DNA of 64,000 nt from an uncultured Dehalococcoidia bacterium (GTDB lineage: Bacteria; Chloroflexota; Dehalococcoidia; Lucifugimonadales; UBA1127). Under the pieces are notes generated by a model that was not told the origin of the DNA, did not search any database, and saw only the letters and a list, made by a program, of their open reading frames with translations. Below are positions 50,412 through 59,122 of the stretch, in pieces. The translations under genes were made by a program, and so were the position numbers. The stretch spans positions 124,001-188,000 of the forward strand of contig OX638292.1 in the NCBI GenBank assembly GCA_951812285.1, in the 5' to 3' direction. Every line of letters starts with the position of its first letter. Within the stretch, counting starts at the first letter, position 1.

Positions 50412-51536
50412 ATGGCCAAGAACGGCTTCTCCGTCATGGACTCCGACATGCACATTGTGGAGCCCAATGATCTCTTCGAGCGCTACCTTGATGCCCCCTA
50501 TAGCCACCAGGCGCCCAAGATCACCCGCGTCCGCGGCCAGCGCGTCGGCATCTTCCTATTCCAGGGGCACGCCTTCCCGACGGTCGACGTGGAGCACCCC
50601 GTCCGCAACGTCGGCATGGCCAGCCGCGCAGACGCCGCCTCCAAGCCCATGCGCGACAAGGGATATTCCGGCGAGTCGCAGTTGGAAGCCATGGACATGG
50701 AGGGAATCGACATTGCCATCATGTTCCCCACCGTGGCCCTCTACATCCCCAACGGCATGCACGACGTCGACCCCGGCCTCTCCGCTGCCGTTTGCCGCGC
50801 CTACAATAACTGGCTCTACGATTTCTGCCAGGCCGACCCGGCGCGCATGAAGGTCTGCGCCATGCTCCCCCAGCACGACACCGGCGAGGCGGTTAAGGAG
50901 GCCGAGCGCGCCGTCAAGGAGCTCGGCGCCGTGGGCGTCTACATGCGCCCCAACTTCGTCAACGGCCGGACGCTGCACAGCGGCTACTGGCACCCGCTCT
51001 GGAGCACGCTGCAGGAGCTCGACGTCCCTGTCGGATTCCACGAGGGCACCGGCTCCGTCTACTTCCAGGACGGCTCGGAGTTCGGCGACAACCGTCTCAT
51101 GCGCCATGCCGCCTCGCACCCCATCGGCATGATGAAGGCCGTAATGAGCATGGTCTGCGGTGGCGTATTCGAGCTCTTCCCGCGCCTCCGCGCCGCCTAC
51201 CTCGAGGCCAACGCCGGCTGGGTCCCCTTCTGGCTCGCGCGCATGGACCGCGACTACGAGCTCTACGGCCAGTGGGACGCGCGCATCCTCACCCGCAAGC
51301 CCAGCGACTACTTCCGCTCAAACTGCTATGTCGGCACTGAAGCCGATGAAGCCGAGCTCAAGTACACGATCGATGCGTTCGGCGACGGCAACATCGTATT
51401 CTCGACCGACTACCCCCACCACGACTCGGAGTTCCCCTACGCAACAGACGAGTTCCTCAAGATGCCGGACGTCACCAACGACAGCAAGAAGCGCATCCTC
51501 TGGGAGAACTGCTCAAGGCTCTACAACATCGGCTAA
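50412..51536 (+). CDS. Amidohydrolase-family protein (second copy)
   Basis: The 374 residues share the layout of the 45464 gene: VMDSDMHIVEPNDLFERYL at the start, MDMEGIDIAIMFPTVALYIP, VGFHEGTGSVYF and FSTDYPHHDSEFPYAT with the distal Asp and His residues. This COG2159 type covers metal-dependent decarboxylases and hydrolases. A split ThDP enzyme and a VOC protein follow 78 bp downstream on the same strand, so a common catabolic role is possible. The ATG is preceded by a weak GAGAAAGTGA. Confidence 0.88.
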   Translation: MAKNGFSVMDSDMHIVEPNDLFERYLDAPYSHQAPKITRVRGQRVGIFLFQGHAFPTVDVEHPVRNVGMASRADAASKPMRDKGYSGESQLEAMDMEGIDIAIMFPTVALYIPNGMHDVDPGLSAAVCRAYNNWLYDFCQADPARMKVCAMLPQHDTGEAVKEAERAVKELGAVGVYMRPNFVNGRTLHSGYWHPLWSTLQELDVPVGFHEGTGSVYFQDGSEFGDNRLMRHAASHPIGMMKAVMSMVCGGVFELFPRLRAAYLEANAGWVPFWLARMDRDYELYGQWDARILTRKPSDYFRSNCYVGTEADEAELKYTIDAFGDGNIVFSTDYPHHDSEFPYATDEFLKMPDVTNDSKKRILWENCSRLYNIG

Positions 51537-51613
51537 CGCGAAACGCCAACGCAAGGCGTCTGGTATCATTGGCGGGCTTGGCAGGTGGTAAACCCGCAAG
51601 AGAAGGAGGCAAC

Positions 51614-52126
51614 ATGGCCCAGCAGGCGCTCCTCAGTCCGGAAGCGGTCATTGAGGAGTTCAACAAGAACGGCGTGACCCACGTGGTCTACCTGCCCGAC
51701 AGCGAGACTAACTGGATGTACCAGCTCATGGAGGCGGACCCCACCTTGGACCTGATCCCGGTTTCCAGGGAAGGCGAGAGCATCGCGATTGCGGCGGGGA
51801 TCATCGCCGGCGGCAAGAAGCCCGTGGTGCTCATCCAGAACACCGGCATGTTTGAGTCCGGCGATTCCATTCGCGGCCTCGCCCAGGACTGCCAGATCCC
51901 CGTCGTTATGCTCATAGGCTACCGCGGCTGGACCCGCCACGGGCCAACCCCCGACTCGGCGGCGCGTCTCACCGAGCCGACGCTCCGGGCGTGGAACGTG
52001 CCCTACTACCTCGTGGAGCACGACGGCGATGCCGACCGCATCTCCGCCGCCTTCGAGCAAGCCGCCAGCACCAGCGGCCCCATCGCCGTCCTTGTGGGAG
52101 ACGAGTACCACGGCTTCAATCGCTAA
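51614..52126 (+). CDS. ThDP enzyme, alpha (Pyr-domain) subunit, sulfopyruvate decarboxylase-like
   Basis: The 170 residues from ATG 51614 (AAGGAGGC ahead) form a Pyr domain alone: VTHVVYLPDSETNWMYQLME, the activating Glu in VSREGESIAIAAGII, and LIQNTGMFESGDSI. This is the pattern of the alpha subunit of sulfopyruvate or phosphonopyruvate decarboxylases (ComD-like). The beta subunit starts 17 bp downstream. The true substrate is unknown; the pair could act on 3-sulfo-, phosphono- or other 2-keto acids. Confidence 0.85.
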   Translation: MAQQALLSPEAVIEEFNKNGVTHVVYLPDSETNWMYQLMEADPTLDLIPVSREGESIAIAAGIIAGGKKPVVLIQNTGMFESGDSIRGLAQDCQIPVVMLIGYRGWTRHGPTPDSAARLTEPTLRAWNVPYYLVEHDGDADRISAAFEQAASTSGPIAVLVGDEYHGFNR

Positions 52127-52143
52127 CACATCGAGGAGTTGAC

Positions 52144-52725
52144 ATGATTAACCAGATGGACCTGATGGCCGTGGTGGAGAAGCACCGTGACAACGGCGTA
52201 GTGGTGCCAACCATGACCGGCAGCCGGGGCTGGAACGAGGTCAGCAACAACAAGGACCGGGACATTCCTATTGGCGGCGCCATGGGCAAGGCATCCTCCT
52301 TCGCCCTGGGGCTCGCCCTGGCGCAGCCGGACGTCAAGGTCATCGTCTTTGACGGCGACGGCAGCTTGCTCATGAACCTTGGAACCTTGGTCACCATTGC
52401 GGAAAAGTCGCCAAAGAACCTCTACCACTTTGTCCTCGAGAACGGCGTCTACGCGGTGACCGGCGGCCAGCCGATCCCCGGCGCCAACAAGCTCTCCTTC
52501 GCCGGCATGGCCCGCGAGGCCGGCTACGCTGCCGCCTTCGAGTTCGACGACCTGGAGGACTTCGCATCCCGTGCCGACGAAGTGCTCGAGGTTGAAGGGC
52601 CCGTGTTCATCTGCTTCAAGACGACCCCAGAGGTGCAGAACGAGCCCATCGGTCTGCGCCCGGCGTCGGGCCTGAAGCCCACGCGCGTTGCAATCAAGGA
52701 CACAATGGCTAGTCTCGGCGTCTAG
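52144..52725 (+). CDS. ThDP enzyme, beta (PP-domain) subunit
   Basis: The 193 residues from ATG 52144 (GAGGAGTT ahead) carry the ThDP motif FDGDGSLLMNLGTLVTIA followed by HFVLENGVYAVTGGQPI, and GGAMGKASSFALGLALAQ before it. It completes the split decarboxylase with the preceding gene (ComE-like). The domain ends with FICFKTTPEVQNEPIGLRP. Codon use and spacing show co-transcription with the alpha subunit. Confidence 0.87.
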   Translation: MINQMDLMAVVEKHRDNGVVVPTMTGSRGWNEVSNNKDRDIPIGGAMGKASSFALGLALAQPDVKVIVFDGDGSLLMNLGTLVTIAEKSPKNLYHFVLENGVYAVTGGQPIPGANKLSFAGMAREAGYAAAFEFDDLEDFASRADEVLEVEGPVFICFKTTPEVQNEPIGLRPASGLKPTRVAIKDTMASLGV

Positions 52726-52825
52726 GCCAACGCACTCACGTACATCCTGCTGCCCCCTCCAGATGCTCCCAGGCTTTCCAAGCCCGGCGGCATGGAGGGG
52801 GCGGTGCCATTGGAAGGGGAGCACC

Positions 52826-53260
52826 ATGGCTGACTCGACATCAAAGGGCAACATCATCCCCGGTATGCGCTACCGCGACGCCCCTGCGGCCATCGACTGG
52901 CTCTGCGACGTCCTCGGTTTCGAACGCCACCTCGTCGTCCCCAACGAGGACGGCACCATCGCCCACGCGCAACTCACCCTCGGCAACGGCATGATCATGC
53001 TCGGCTCGTCCCAGGGGAGCGAATTCGACGGCGCCGTTGGCCCGTCCACGCCGGACGGCGTCCTGACGCAGGCCGCCTACATCGTCGTCGAGGACATCAA
53101 GGCCCTCTACGAGCGTGTGAAGGCCGCGGGCGCCAGCATCGTCATGGAGCTCGACGAGCAGCACTACGGCGGAAGCCTCTTCGCCGTCCGCGACCCCGAG
53201 GGCCAGCTCTGGAACGTCGGCAGCTACGACCCCTGGGCGGAGTGGAGCGGCCCCGGCTAG
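52826..53260 (+). CDS. VOC-family (glyoxalase/bleomycin-resistance type) protein
   Basis: The 144 residues from ATG 52826 have paired beta-alpha-beta-beta modules. Module one is IPGMRYRDAPAAIDWLCDVL through LGNGMIMLGSSQG; module two is AAYIVVEDIKALYERVKAAG through FAVRDPEGQLWNVGSYDPW. This is the PhnB/glyoxalase-like subtype. Its stop codon shares the CTAG palindrome with the stop of lysC on the opposite strand. Confidence 0.88.
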   Translation: MADSTSKGNIIPGMRYRDAPAAIDWLCDVLGFERHLVVPNEDGTIAHAQLTLGNGMIMLGSSQGSEFDGAVGPSTPDGVLTQAAYIVVEDIKALYERVKAAGASIVMELDEQHYGGSLFAVRDPEGQLWNVGSYDPWAEWSGPG

Positions 53261-54471
53261 GGCAGGTCCAACTCGAACGCCCGGTGCAGCGCCCGCACCG
53301 CCTCCGCGCTCTGTTCGTCCGACACGATGCAGGTGATCCGTATCTCCGACGTCGTGATCATCTCGATGTTCACCCCCGCGGCGGCCAGCGCCCGGAACAT
53401 CGTCGAGGCGTAGCCCGGCGAGTTCTGCATCCCCGTCCCCACCACGCTGACCTTCGCCAGCGCCTCGTCGTGCGTCACGCCCCGCGCGCCAATCTCCTGC
53501 GCCACCGGCCGCACGAGCGGCAGCGTCTTCTCCACATCAGTCCGCGCGACCGTGAACGAGAGGTCCGTCAGGTTGTCCACGCTCGTGTTCTGCACAATCG
53601 TGTCGACGCTGACCCCCGCCACCGCGAGCGGCTCGAAGAACGCCGCCGCGATGCCCGGCCGGTCCGGCACACCGAGCACCGTCACCTTCGCGACATTCGT
53701 GTCGCTCGCCACGCCGCGTACTTTGCTGCGGACCTCCATGCCTGCCTCCCGGTGAATCAGTGTGCCGGGGGCCTCGCTGAACGTCGAGGCCACCAGGATC
53801 GGAATGTTGTAAAGCTCGCCAAGCTCGATGGACCGTGGCTGCATCTTCGCCCCGCTCGCCGCCAGCTCCAGCATCTCCTCGTAGTCGATCTCGTCCAGCT
53901 TCCGCGCGTCCGGCACGATGCGAGGGTCGGCCGTGAAGATGCCCTCCACATCCGTGTAGATCTCGCACCGCTCTGCGCCCAGCGCCGCCGCCAGCGCAAC
54001 GGCGGTGGTGTCGGAGCCGCCGCGGCCCAGTGTCGTGACCTCCTGCTCCTCCGTGACACCCTGGAAGCCGCAGACCACGGCCACGCGCCCCGCGTCCAGC
54101 TCGGTCCGGATGCGGTCCGGCGCGACCTCGGAGATGCGCGCCTTCCCGTGCAACGATTCCGTCTGAATTCCCGCCTGCAAGCCCGTCAGGCTCACCGCAG
54201 GGCAGTCCATGTCGTTGAGGGCCATGGCTACGAGCGCGCACGATACGATCTCGCCCGTCGACAGCAGCAGGTCCACCTCGCGCTCCACAGGCGCCTTGGC
54301 CACGCTCCGCGACAGCGCCAACAGGTCGTCCGTGGAGTCGCCCATCGCCGAGCACACCACCACGACGCCGGTGTCTGCGCCTCGGGACGCCGCAATCCGC
54401 TGTGCGACGCCCCGCACTCTCTCCGCGTCGGCCAGCGAGCTCCCGCCGTATTTCTGAACGATGACCGCCAT
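53257..54471 (-). CDS. lysC: Aspartate kinase
   Basis: LysC phosphorylates aspartate, the first step to lysine, threonine and methionine. The ATG at 54471 (GGAGAAGAGTTGGGA ahead) gives 404 residues: VQKYGGSSLAD, TLGRGGSDTTAVALAA, IYTDVEGIFTADPRIV, and two C-terminal ACT domains (VTVLGVPDRPGIAAAFFEPL and VSVVGTGMQNSPGYAS) for feedback control. It is followed upstream by thrB on the same strand after 44 bp. Confidence 0.96.
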   Translation of the reverse strand: MAVIVQKYGGSSLADAERVRGVAQRIAASRGADTGVVVVCSAMGDSTDDLLALSRSVAKAPVEREVDLLLSTGEIVSCALVAMALNDMDCPAVSLTGLQAGIQTESLHGKARISEVAPDRIRTELDAGRVAVVCGFQGVTEEQEVTTLGRGGSDTTAVALAAALGAERCEIYTDVEGIFTADPRIVPDARKLDEIDYEEMLELAASGAKMQPRSIELGELYNIPILVASTFSEAPGTLIHREAGMEVRSKVRGVASDTNVAKVTVLGVPDRPGIAAAFFEPLAVAGVSVDTIVQNTSVDNLTDLSFTVARTDVEKTLPLVRPVAQEIGARGVTHDEALAKVSVVGTGMQNSPGYASTMFRALAAAGVNIEMITTSEIRITCIVSDEQSAEAVRALHRAFELDLP

Positions 54472-54515
54472 TCCCAACTCTTCTCCGAATGGTGTTCTTC
54501 TGTTCTCCGTCGAGG

Positions 54516-55421
54516 CTACCCTTCCGACACCACGTGCGCGCCCTGCGGGCTCACCTTCGTGACCTTTACGTCGCCCGGCACGCCAGCCTTGTCCGCCATG
54601 TCCGCCATCTCGTACCCGACCGTCATCTCCCGGTCGACGGTCAGCGCGAGAATCGTCGAACCGGCGCCCGACAGGAACGCCCCGACGGCCCCCGCGTCCA
54701 GCGCAGCGCGAATGATCCGCGCCATCGCCGGGAAGAGCACGCCGCGAGCGGGCTGATGCAGTCGGTCCTGCGTCGCCGTCCGCAGCAGCGAGACGTCGCC
54801 CGTAGAGAGCGCATTCACCAGCAGCGCGGCCCGGCCCATGTTGAACACCGCGTCGGCCCGGCTGACAGTCGGCCCCAGCAGTCCCCGCGCCTGCTGCGTC
54901 GGCATCTGCTGCGACGGGATGTACAGCACCGCCCACAGGTCGCTCGCCAGCGGCACCGCCGAGGTCACCAGCTCCTCGCCGTCCTGGACGACGATCTGGC
55001 ACCCGCCCAGCAGCGCGGGAGTCACGTTGTCCGGGTGCCCCTCAATTTCGACGGCCAGCGCCAGCACCTCGTCCTGCGTCAGCGGGTTCTCGCACAGCGC
55101 ATTCGCCGCCACTAGCCCGCCGACCGCCGCCGCCGAGCTGCTGCCGAGCCCCCGTCCCAGCGGGATGGCGTTGTCGCACGTCAGCGAGAGCTGCGGTGTC
55201 GGCTTGCCGATCGCGCGGAAGAGCGACTCGGCCGCCCGAAAAACAAGGTTGTCCCGCCCGAGGCTCAGCGATCCCTCGCCCTCGCCGGACACCGTGACCC
55301 CGGAGCTCCCCGCCTCGAGCCGCACCGTGTTCCAGATCTCCAGCGCGATGCCAAGGCAGTCGAACCCGGGACCCAGGTTCGCCGACGTGGCAGGCACCCG
55401 CACTTCCGCGTAGGACAACAC
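54516..55421 (-). CDS. thrB: Homoserine kinase
   Basis: ThrB phosphorylates homoserine with ATP, feeding threonine synthase at 43501. The GTG at 55421, with GGAGGAAATCGG ahead, gives 301 residues. The GHMP-kinase motifs are PATSANLGPGFDCLG, the phosphate loop IPLGRGLGSSSAAAVGGL, GHPDNVTPALLGG and LSGAGSTILAL. The preceding in-frame codons on the same strand are not needed. Confidence 0.95.
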   Translation of the reverse strand: MLSYAEVRVPATSANLGPGFDCLGIALEIWNTVRLEAGSSGVTVSGEGEGSLSLGRDNLVFRAAESLFRAIGKPTPQLSLTCDNAIPLGRGLGSSSAAAVGGLVAANALCENPLTQDEVLALAVEIEGHPDNVTPALLGGCQIVVQDGEELVTSAVPLASDLWAVLYIPSQQMPTQQARGLLGPTVSRADAVFNMGRAALLVNALSTGDVSLLRTATQDRLHQPARGVLFPAMARIIRAALDAGAVGAFLSGAGSTILALTVDREMTVGYEMADMADKAGVPGDVKVTKVSPQGAHVVSEG

Positions 55422-55495
55422 CCGATTTCCTCCATTGGCGATTGACGTTAGCCGCGCTCGCCCCGCGCAATTCGAGGGCCGCGGCCAGGCGGCAT

Positions 55496-56119
55496 CTACT
55501 TGCGTCGTTTGGCGAGTTCCGCCCAAACGTCGCGCGGCGAGACATCGGCCGCCGCCAGCATTGTCAGCGTGTGGTACAGCAGGTCAGCCACCTCTCCCGC
55601 CAGCGCTTCATTCTCGCCCTGCACGGCGGCGATGGCCGACTCGCCTGCCTCCTCCACCACCTTCTGTGACACGCGGCCGATGCCCGATTGCAGCAGCTTC
55701 GCCGTGTAGCTCTCGGCGGTGGGGTTCGCCTGCCGGTCCTTGATGACCCCAAACAGCTCCTCCAGCACGCCGACGTTCGCCTCGCTCGCCTCGTACGAGG
55801 GCTCCGCGTCCAGATCGTTGAAGAAGCACGAAACGGCGCCTGTGTGGCAGGCGGGCCCGACGGGGTCGACCTTCATCAGCAGCGTATCGCCGTCGCAATC
55901 AACGAGCAGCGATTTCACGCGCATGAAGTTGCCCGACTCCTCGCCCTTGTGCCAGAGCGACTGTCTGCTGCGACTGTAGAACCACGCGTCGCCGTCCTGC
56001 AGCGTCCGCGCCAACGACTCCGCCGACACGTACGCCAGCATGAGCACCTCACCCGTCTCGTGGTGCTGCGCGATCGCCGGGATGAGGCCGTTCTCGTTGC
56101 GTTTCAGCGGCACGGTCAT
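55496..56119 (-). CDS. hisIE: Bifunctional phosphoribosyl-AMP cyclohydrolase / phosphoribosyl-ATP pyrophosphatase
   Basis: HisI-HisE carries out the second and third steps of histidine synthesis. Residues 1-115 are His[33 protein letters not shown] and [13 protein letters not shown], with the zinc ligands. Residues 115-207 are His[35 protein letters not shown] and [10 protein letters not shown]. The N-terminal order HisI then HisE is typical. No other his gene is adjacent; thrB lies 74 bp downstream on the same strand. Confidence 0.96.
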   Translation of the reverse strand: MTVPLKRNENGLIPAIAQHHETGEVLMLAYVSAESLARTLQDGDAWFYSRSRQSLWHKGEESGNFMRVKSLLVDCDGDTLLMKVDPVGPACHTGAVSCFFNDLDAEPSYEASEANVGVLEELFGVIKDRQANPTAESYTAKLLQSGIGRVSQKVVEEAGESAIAAVQGENEALAGEVADLLYHTLTMLAAADVSPRDVWAELAKRRK

Positions 56120-56131
56120 TGCTGTCCCTCC

Positions 56132-56857
56132 TTACCCGCCCACCGGCTCGCCGGCCACGATGGGGAGCAAGTCCTCAAGGCTGCGAATCTCATAGTCTGG
56201 CGCAACGCGCCCATCCATCGGCGCCCCGTAGCGGTTGACCCACGCGCCCGGCATGCCCGAAAGGCGGGCCCCATAAATGTCGTCTAGCAACGTGTCCCCC
56301 ACCATGAGCGTCTCCCCGGCCTGTGTGCCAAGGCGCTCCAGCATCTGCGCGAAGATGCCCGGATGTGGCTTGTACAGCCGCGCCTCTTCCGACGACAGCA
56401 CGGCGACGAAGGCGTCCGAGAGTCCGTTGCGCTCGATGACGGGATACAGGAACCCGTCGTCGGCGTTCGAGAGAATGGCGATTGGCACGAGCTCCCCCAG
56501 CCTTGCGAGCGCCCGGCCCGTCTCCGGGAATGCCTCCCGCGTTCCAAGGTCCTCGAGGAAGTACCCCACCGCGGCGTCCGCGTCGCCATCGACGCCCAGG
56601 TTGCTAAAGGACCGAAAGAAGGCGTCGTGCCACACCTCGTAGTAGGTCTCGAACGGCTCCCGCGCAGTCATCGTCTCCACGTCATTCCGGCGTTTCCGAA
56701 AGTCCATCTCCGCCGCGGCCCACGCGTCATACAGTGCGCCGGCGTCCACGGACAGCCCCTGGTCCCTGCAGATCCGCTCGAAGCAGTCCCGCCACAGGTC
56801 GCGTGTGTTCACGAATAGCGTGTCGAAGGCGTCAAACACCACTGCCTTGATGACCAT
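56132..56857 (-). CDS. HAD-superfamily hydrolase (haloacid dehalogenase type)
   Basis: The 241 residues from ATG 56857 (AGGAGCAAGC ahead) show the four HAD motifs: VVFDAFDTLF (nucleophile Asp), ILSNADDGF, the Lys in RLYKPHPGIF, and MVGDTLLDDIYGAR. A helical cap of about 70 residues between motifs one and two is typical of subfamily IA, as in 2-haloacid dehalogenase or phosphoglycolate phosphatase. The substrate is not clear. hisIE follows after 12 bp, suggesting co-transcription. Confidence 0.88.
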   Translation of the reverse strand: MVIKAVVFDAFDTLFVNTRDLWRDCFERICRDQGLSVDAGALYDAWAAAEMDFRKRRNDVETMTAREPFETYYEVWHDAFFRSFSNLGVDGDADAAVGYFLEDLGTREAFPETGRALARLGELVPIAILSNADDGFLYPVIERNGLSDAFVAVLSSEEARLYKPHPGIFAQMLERLGTQAGETLMVGDTLLDDIYGARLSGMPGAWVNRYGAPMDGRVAPDYEIRSLEDLLPIVAGEPVGG

Positions 56858-56974
56858 GCTTGCTCCTGCCCGAATGTGGACCCATTCCATTGTAACCCGG
56901 ACAGATGCGAAGTGTGTCTCGCGACCATACCGCCCCACTGCCTTGAACATCCGAACTCGATGCGCAGCACAAGA

Positions 56975-57006
56975 GGAGGGGCCCCGGCGAGCGCCGGGGC
57001 CCCTCC
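56975..57006 (-). terminator. Strong hairpin between the HAD and lipoprotein genes
   Basis: GGAGGGGCCCCGGCG and CGCCGGGGCCCCTCC form a perfect 15-bp palindrome with a 2-nt spacer. It lies 34 bp after the lipoprotein stop on the minus strand. There is no T-run. Confidence 0.65.
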
Positions 57007-57040
57007 CGTAGGGGTTCGCTTGTGGTTGGACCTCTGGAGC

Positions 57041-58858
57041 CTACCGGACGCCCTTTATGTATGGAATGTGGGTCCATGTTCCGGTGACGTTGCTGGAGAA
57101 GACCCAATCCTCAACAACATCAGGGTTGACTGTGGCCTCTGCGGGCAGCCAGAAGAGGTTGAGGTTGGCGTGGCTGCTGTAGATTGCCTCGCCCCATACC
57201 CTCCATGCCTTGGCCTGCTCCTCCAGGTCCAGAATGCCCCGGACCGTCGTGCCCAGCACATTGATCTCTGGAGACGTGAAGTTGTTGCTCGTGGCACGGT
57301 ATGCCCAGTTGTAGATGCGCTGGGCCACGAAGGGGTAGGAAGATGTGCCCACGAGGTCGATGTCATTGTAGACCTCGAATCCACGCTCCGCGGACCGGAA
57401 GCGGGTTGGGTCGTACTGCTCCAGGGTCACCTTGACGCCCACATCCGCCCAGTAGCCAACGATGATGTCCACGAGGTCGGCGCCTCCGGAGTAGGCCGAA
57501 ACCTCCTCTGAGTACGTCGTGACCTCGAACGGGTTGTTCTCCGTGTATCCGGCTTCACGCAGCAACTGCCTCGCAGCTGCGGGGTCGTAGCCGTACTCAT
57601 CTGCGTAACGAGTCTCCCAGCTGGGGTCCCACCCCAGTGTGTTCTCATTCAGGTGCGTGTGGTACATGGGGAAGCCCTTACCATTGAAGAAATTGTCGTT
57701 CAGGGCCTGCTTGTTAACGGCCTTGTTGAAAGCCTTGCGCACGCGGGGGTCCAAAAGACGGCTGTCCGGGTAGAGGTACGCTGCGTCAGCGGCCCTGTTG
57801 CCGTCCACCATGTAGCAACAGTTAAAGCTCATGAAGGTGCGAAGCCCCTTGACCTTGCCGGCGATGTTACGCATCCCTTCTGAGGCCGCCTGCTCCTTCA
57901 AGTCCTCGGGCAGTGTGGCGATGTGAATCTCCTTGGCCAGCAGCGCTGCTAGGCGGGTGGAGTTCTCGTTTATGATGCGCCACTCGAACTCTGGGAAGTC
58001 GGTGCGAATCTGCCAGTGCTCATACGGCACCCGCTCAAACCGAATGTTCTGCGCCTGAGAGCGGCTCTGGAACTGGTAGGGTCCCGTGCCCGCGACCGCT
58101 TCGCCCTCATAGGACGGGCGGAAATTCGGGTCTCCCCCGGCCATTTCGTCGAAGTGGTCTTTACTCTGGATCTCCAGCCCTCCTGCGGACATCTGGGAAA
58201 TGATCCAGAAGAGTTCCGCCTCAGGGCTGGTCAGGTGCCACAGGACCTCGTGGTCGTTCACGATTTCAATGTGGTCAGTTGAACTCCTGAACAGCGTGGT
58301 GTTGCCGTGCTCGGCGTCCTCGCGGGTCACCTGTTCCCACGTGTGGACGACGTCCTGAGCAGTGAACTCGCCCTTATCCTTGTGGAAGAGTACGCCCTCC
58401 CGCAGCTTGTAGCGAATCTTGTCGTCGCCTTCGATCGACCACTCGGTCGCCAGCATGGGAACGAATTGGCCTTTGTCAGCCGTGATGTCAACCAGGAACT
58501 CATACATGGGCCGCATGGAGATGAAGCCGGCGATGCCGCCGCCGCCCAACGGCGGAGAAGTGGTCTCCTGAGGCATGTTTGTCCCGAAGACCAGGCGTTT
58601 CACCTTGGGGTCGGTCATAGCCATTGTTTCGGGAGCCTTTGTCGGTTCTGCGACAGGCGCGGACTCAGGCGCCGCCACCACCGCCGCAATGGGTGTGTCA
58701 GCGGCAGCCGGAGCCGTCGTCTGCCCCGTCGCAGGATCAGCGACCGGGGCCGCAGCGCCGTCGTCATCGCCCCCGCAGGCGGCGAAGCTCAGCAATGCAG
58801 CCCCCAGGGCGGCAAGCACCACTAGGTACCATGTTGAATGCTTGGTTCGAACCCGCAT
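57041..58858 (-). CDS. Peptide/substrate-binding lipoprotein of an ABC transporter (SBP family 5)
   Basis: Family-5 binding proteins collect oligopeptides or related ligands for ABC import. The 605 residues start with a signal peptide and lipobox, LAALGAALLSFAACGG, with the Cys at about 28. An Ala/Pro/Thr-rich linker follows (ATGQTTAPAAADTP and so on). The binding domain shows YKLREGVLFHKDKGEFTAQD, GTGPYQFQS, and later VRKAFNKAVNKQALNDNFF and AARQLLREAGYT. No permease or ATPase genes are in the window, so it is an orphan here. It has its own promoter. Confidence 0.9.
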   Translation of the reverse strand: MRVRTKHSTWYLVVLAALGAALLSFAACGGDDDGAAAPVADPATGQTTAPAAADTPIAAVVAAPESAPVAEPTKAPETMAMTDPKVKRLVFGTNMPQETTSPPLGGGGIAGFISMRPMYEFLVDITADKGQFVPMLATEWSIEGDDKIRYKLREGVLFHKDKGEFTAQDVVHTWEQVTREDAEHGNTTLFRSSTDHIEIVNDHEVLWHLTSPEAELFWIISQMSAGGLEIQSKDHFDEMAGGDPNFRPSYEGEAVAGTGPYQFQSRSQAQNIRFERVPYEHWQIRTDFPEFEWRIINENSTRLAALLAKEIHIATLPEDLKEQAASEGMRNIAGKVKGLRTFMSFNCCYMVDGNRAADAAYLYPDSRLLDPRVRKAFNKAVNKQALNDNFFNGKGFPMYHTHLNENTLGWDPSWETRYADEYGYDPAAARQLLREAGYTENNPFEVTTYSEEVSAYSGGADLVDIIVGYWADVGVKVTLEQYDPTRFRSAERGFEVYNDIDLVGTSSYPFVAQRIYNWAYRATSNNFTSPEINVLGTTVRGILDLEEQAKAWRVWGEAIYSSHANLNLFWLPAEATVNPDVVEDWVFSSNVTGTWTHIPYIKGVR

Positions 58859-58906
58859 TATTCACCCCCCTGTCGATAGACGACATATATTCCCTGAATA
58901 GTAGTG

Positions 58907-58934
58907 ATAGTAGGTCAAAAACGAATATTGTCAA
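58907..58934 (-). promoter_or_regulatory. Promoter of the binding-lipoprotein gene
   Basis: On the minus strand TTGACA (58934-58929), a 16-bp spacer and TACTAT (58912-58907) lie about 50 bp before the start. The 58859-59122 gap is AT-rich and also serves the divergent etf gene, which has a TAGAAT-like -10 near 59087. Confidence 0.65.
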
Positions 58935-59122
58935 GAATGTGCAAATATTCACAAGTAATCGCAGAAATTCGACGCATGAACATCCTGAATCCTGAGCTTA
59001 ACTCCACATCGCTTCCAACATTTCGAGCACCCGTTGTGAATTCCCAAGTCGTCGGGAAAGGCAGGCGAAGCGACCCCCGGCTGCGGTAGAATACGGTGCT
59101 CACAACACCACAGGGGGCCCAG

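Noticed and set aside
57041..58858. ABC transporter operon around the binding lipoprotein
   Set aside because: No permease or ATPase gene lies on either side within the window.
59096..59122. Earlier start for the ETF fusion
   Set aside because: ATG 59123 begins the standard KIAVCIKQ opening and has a G-rich site ahead.
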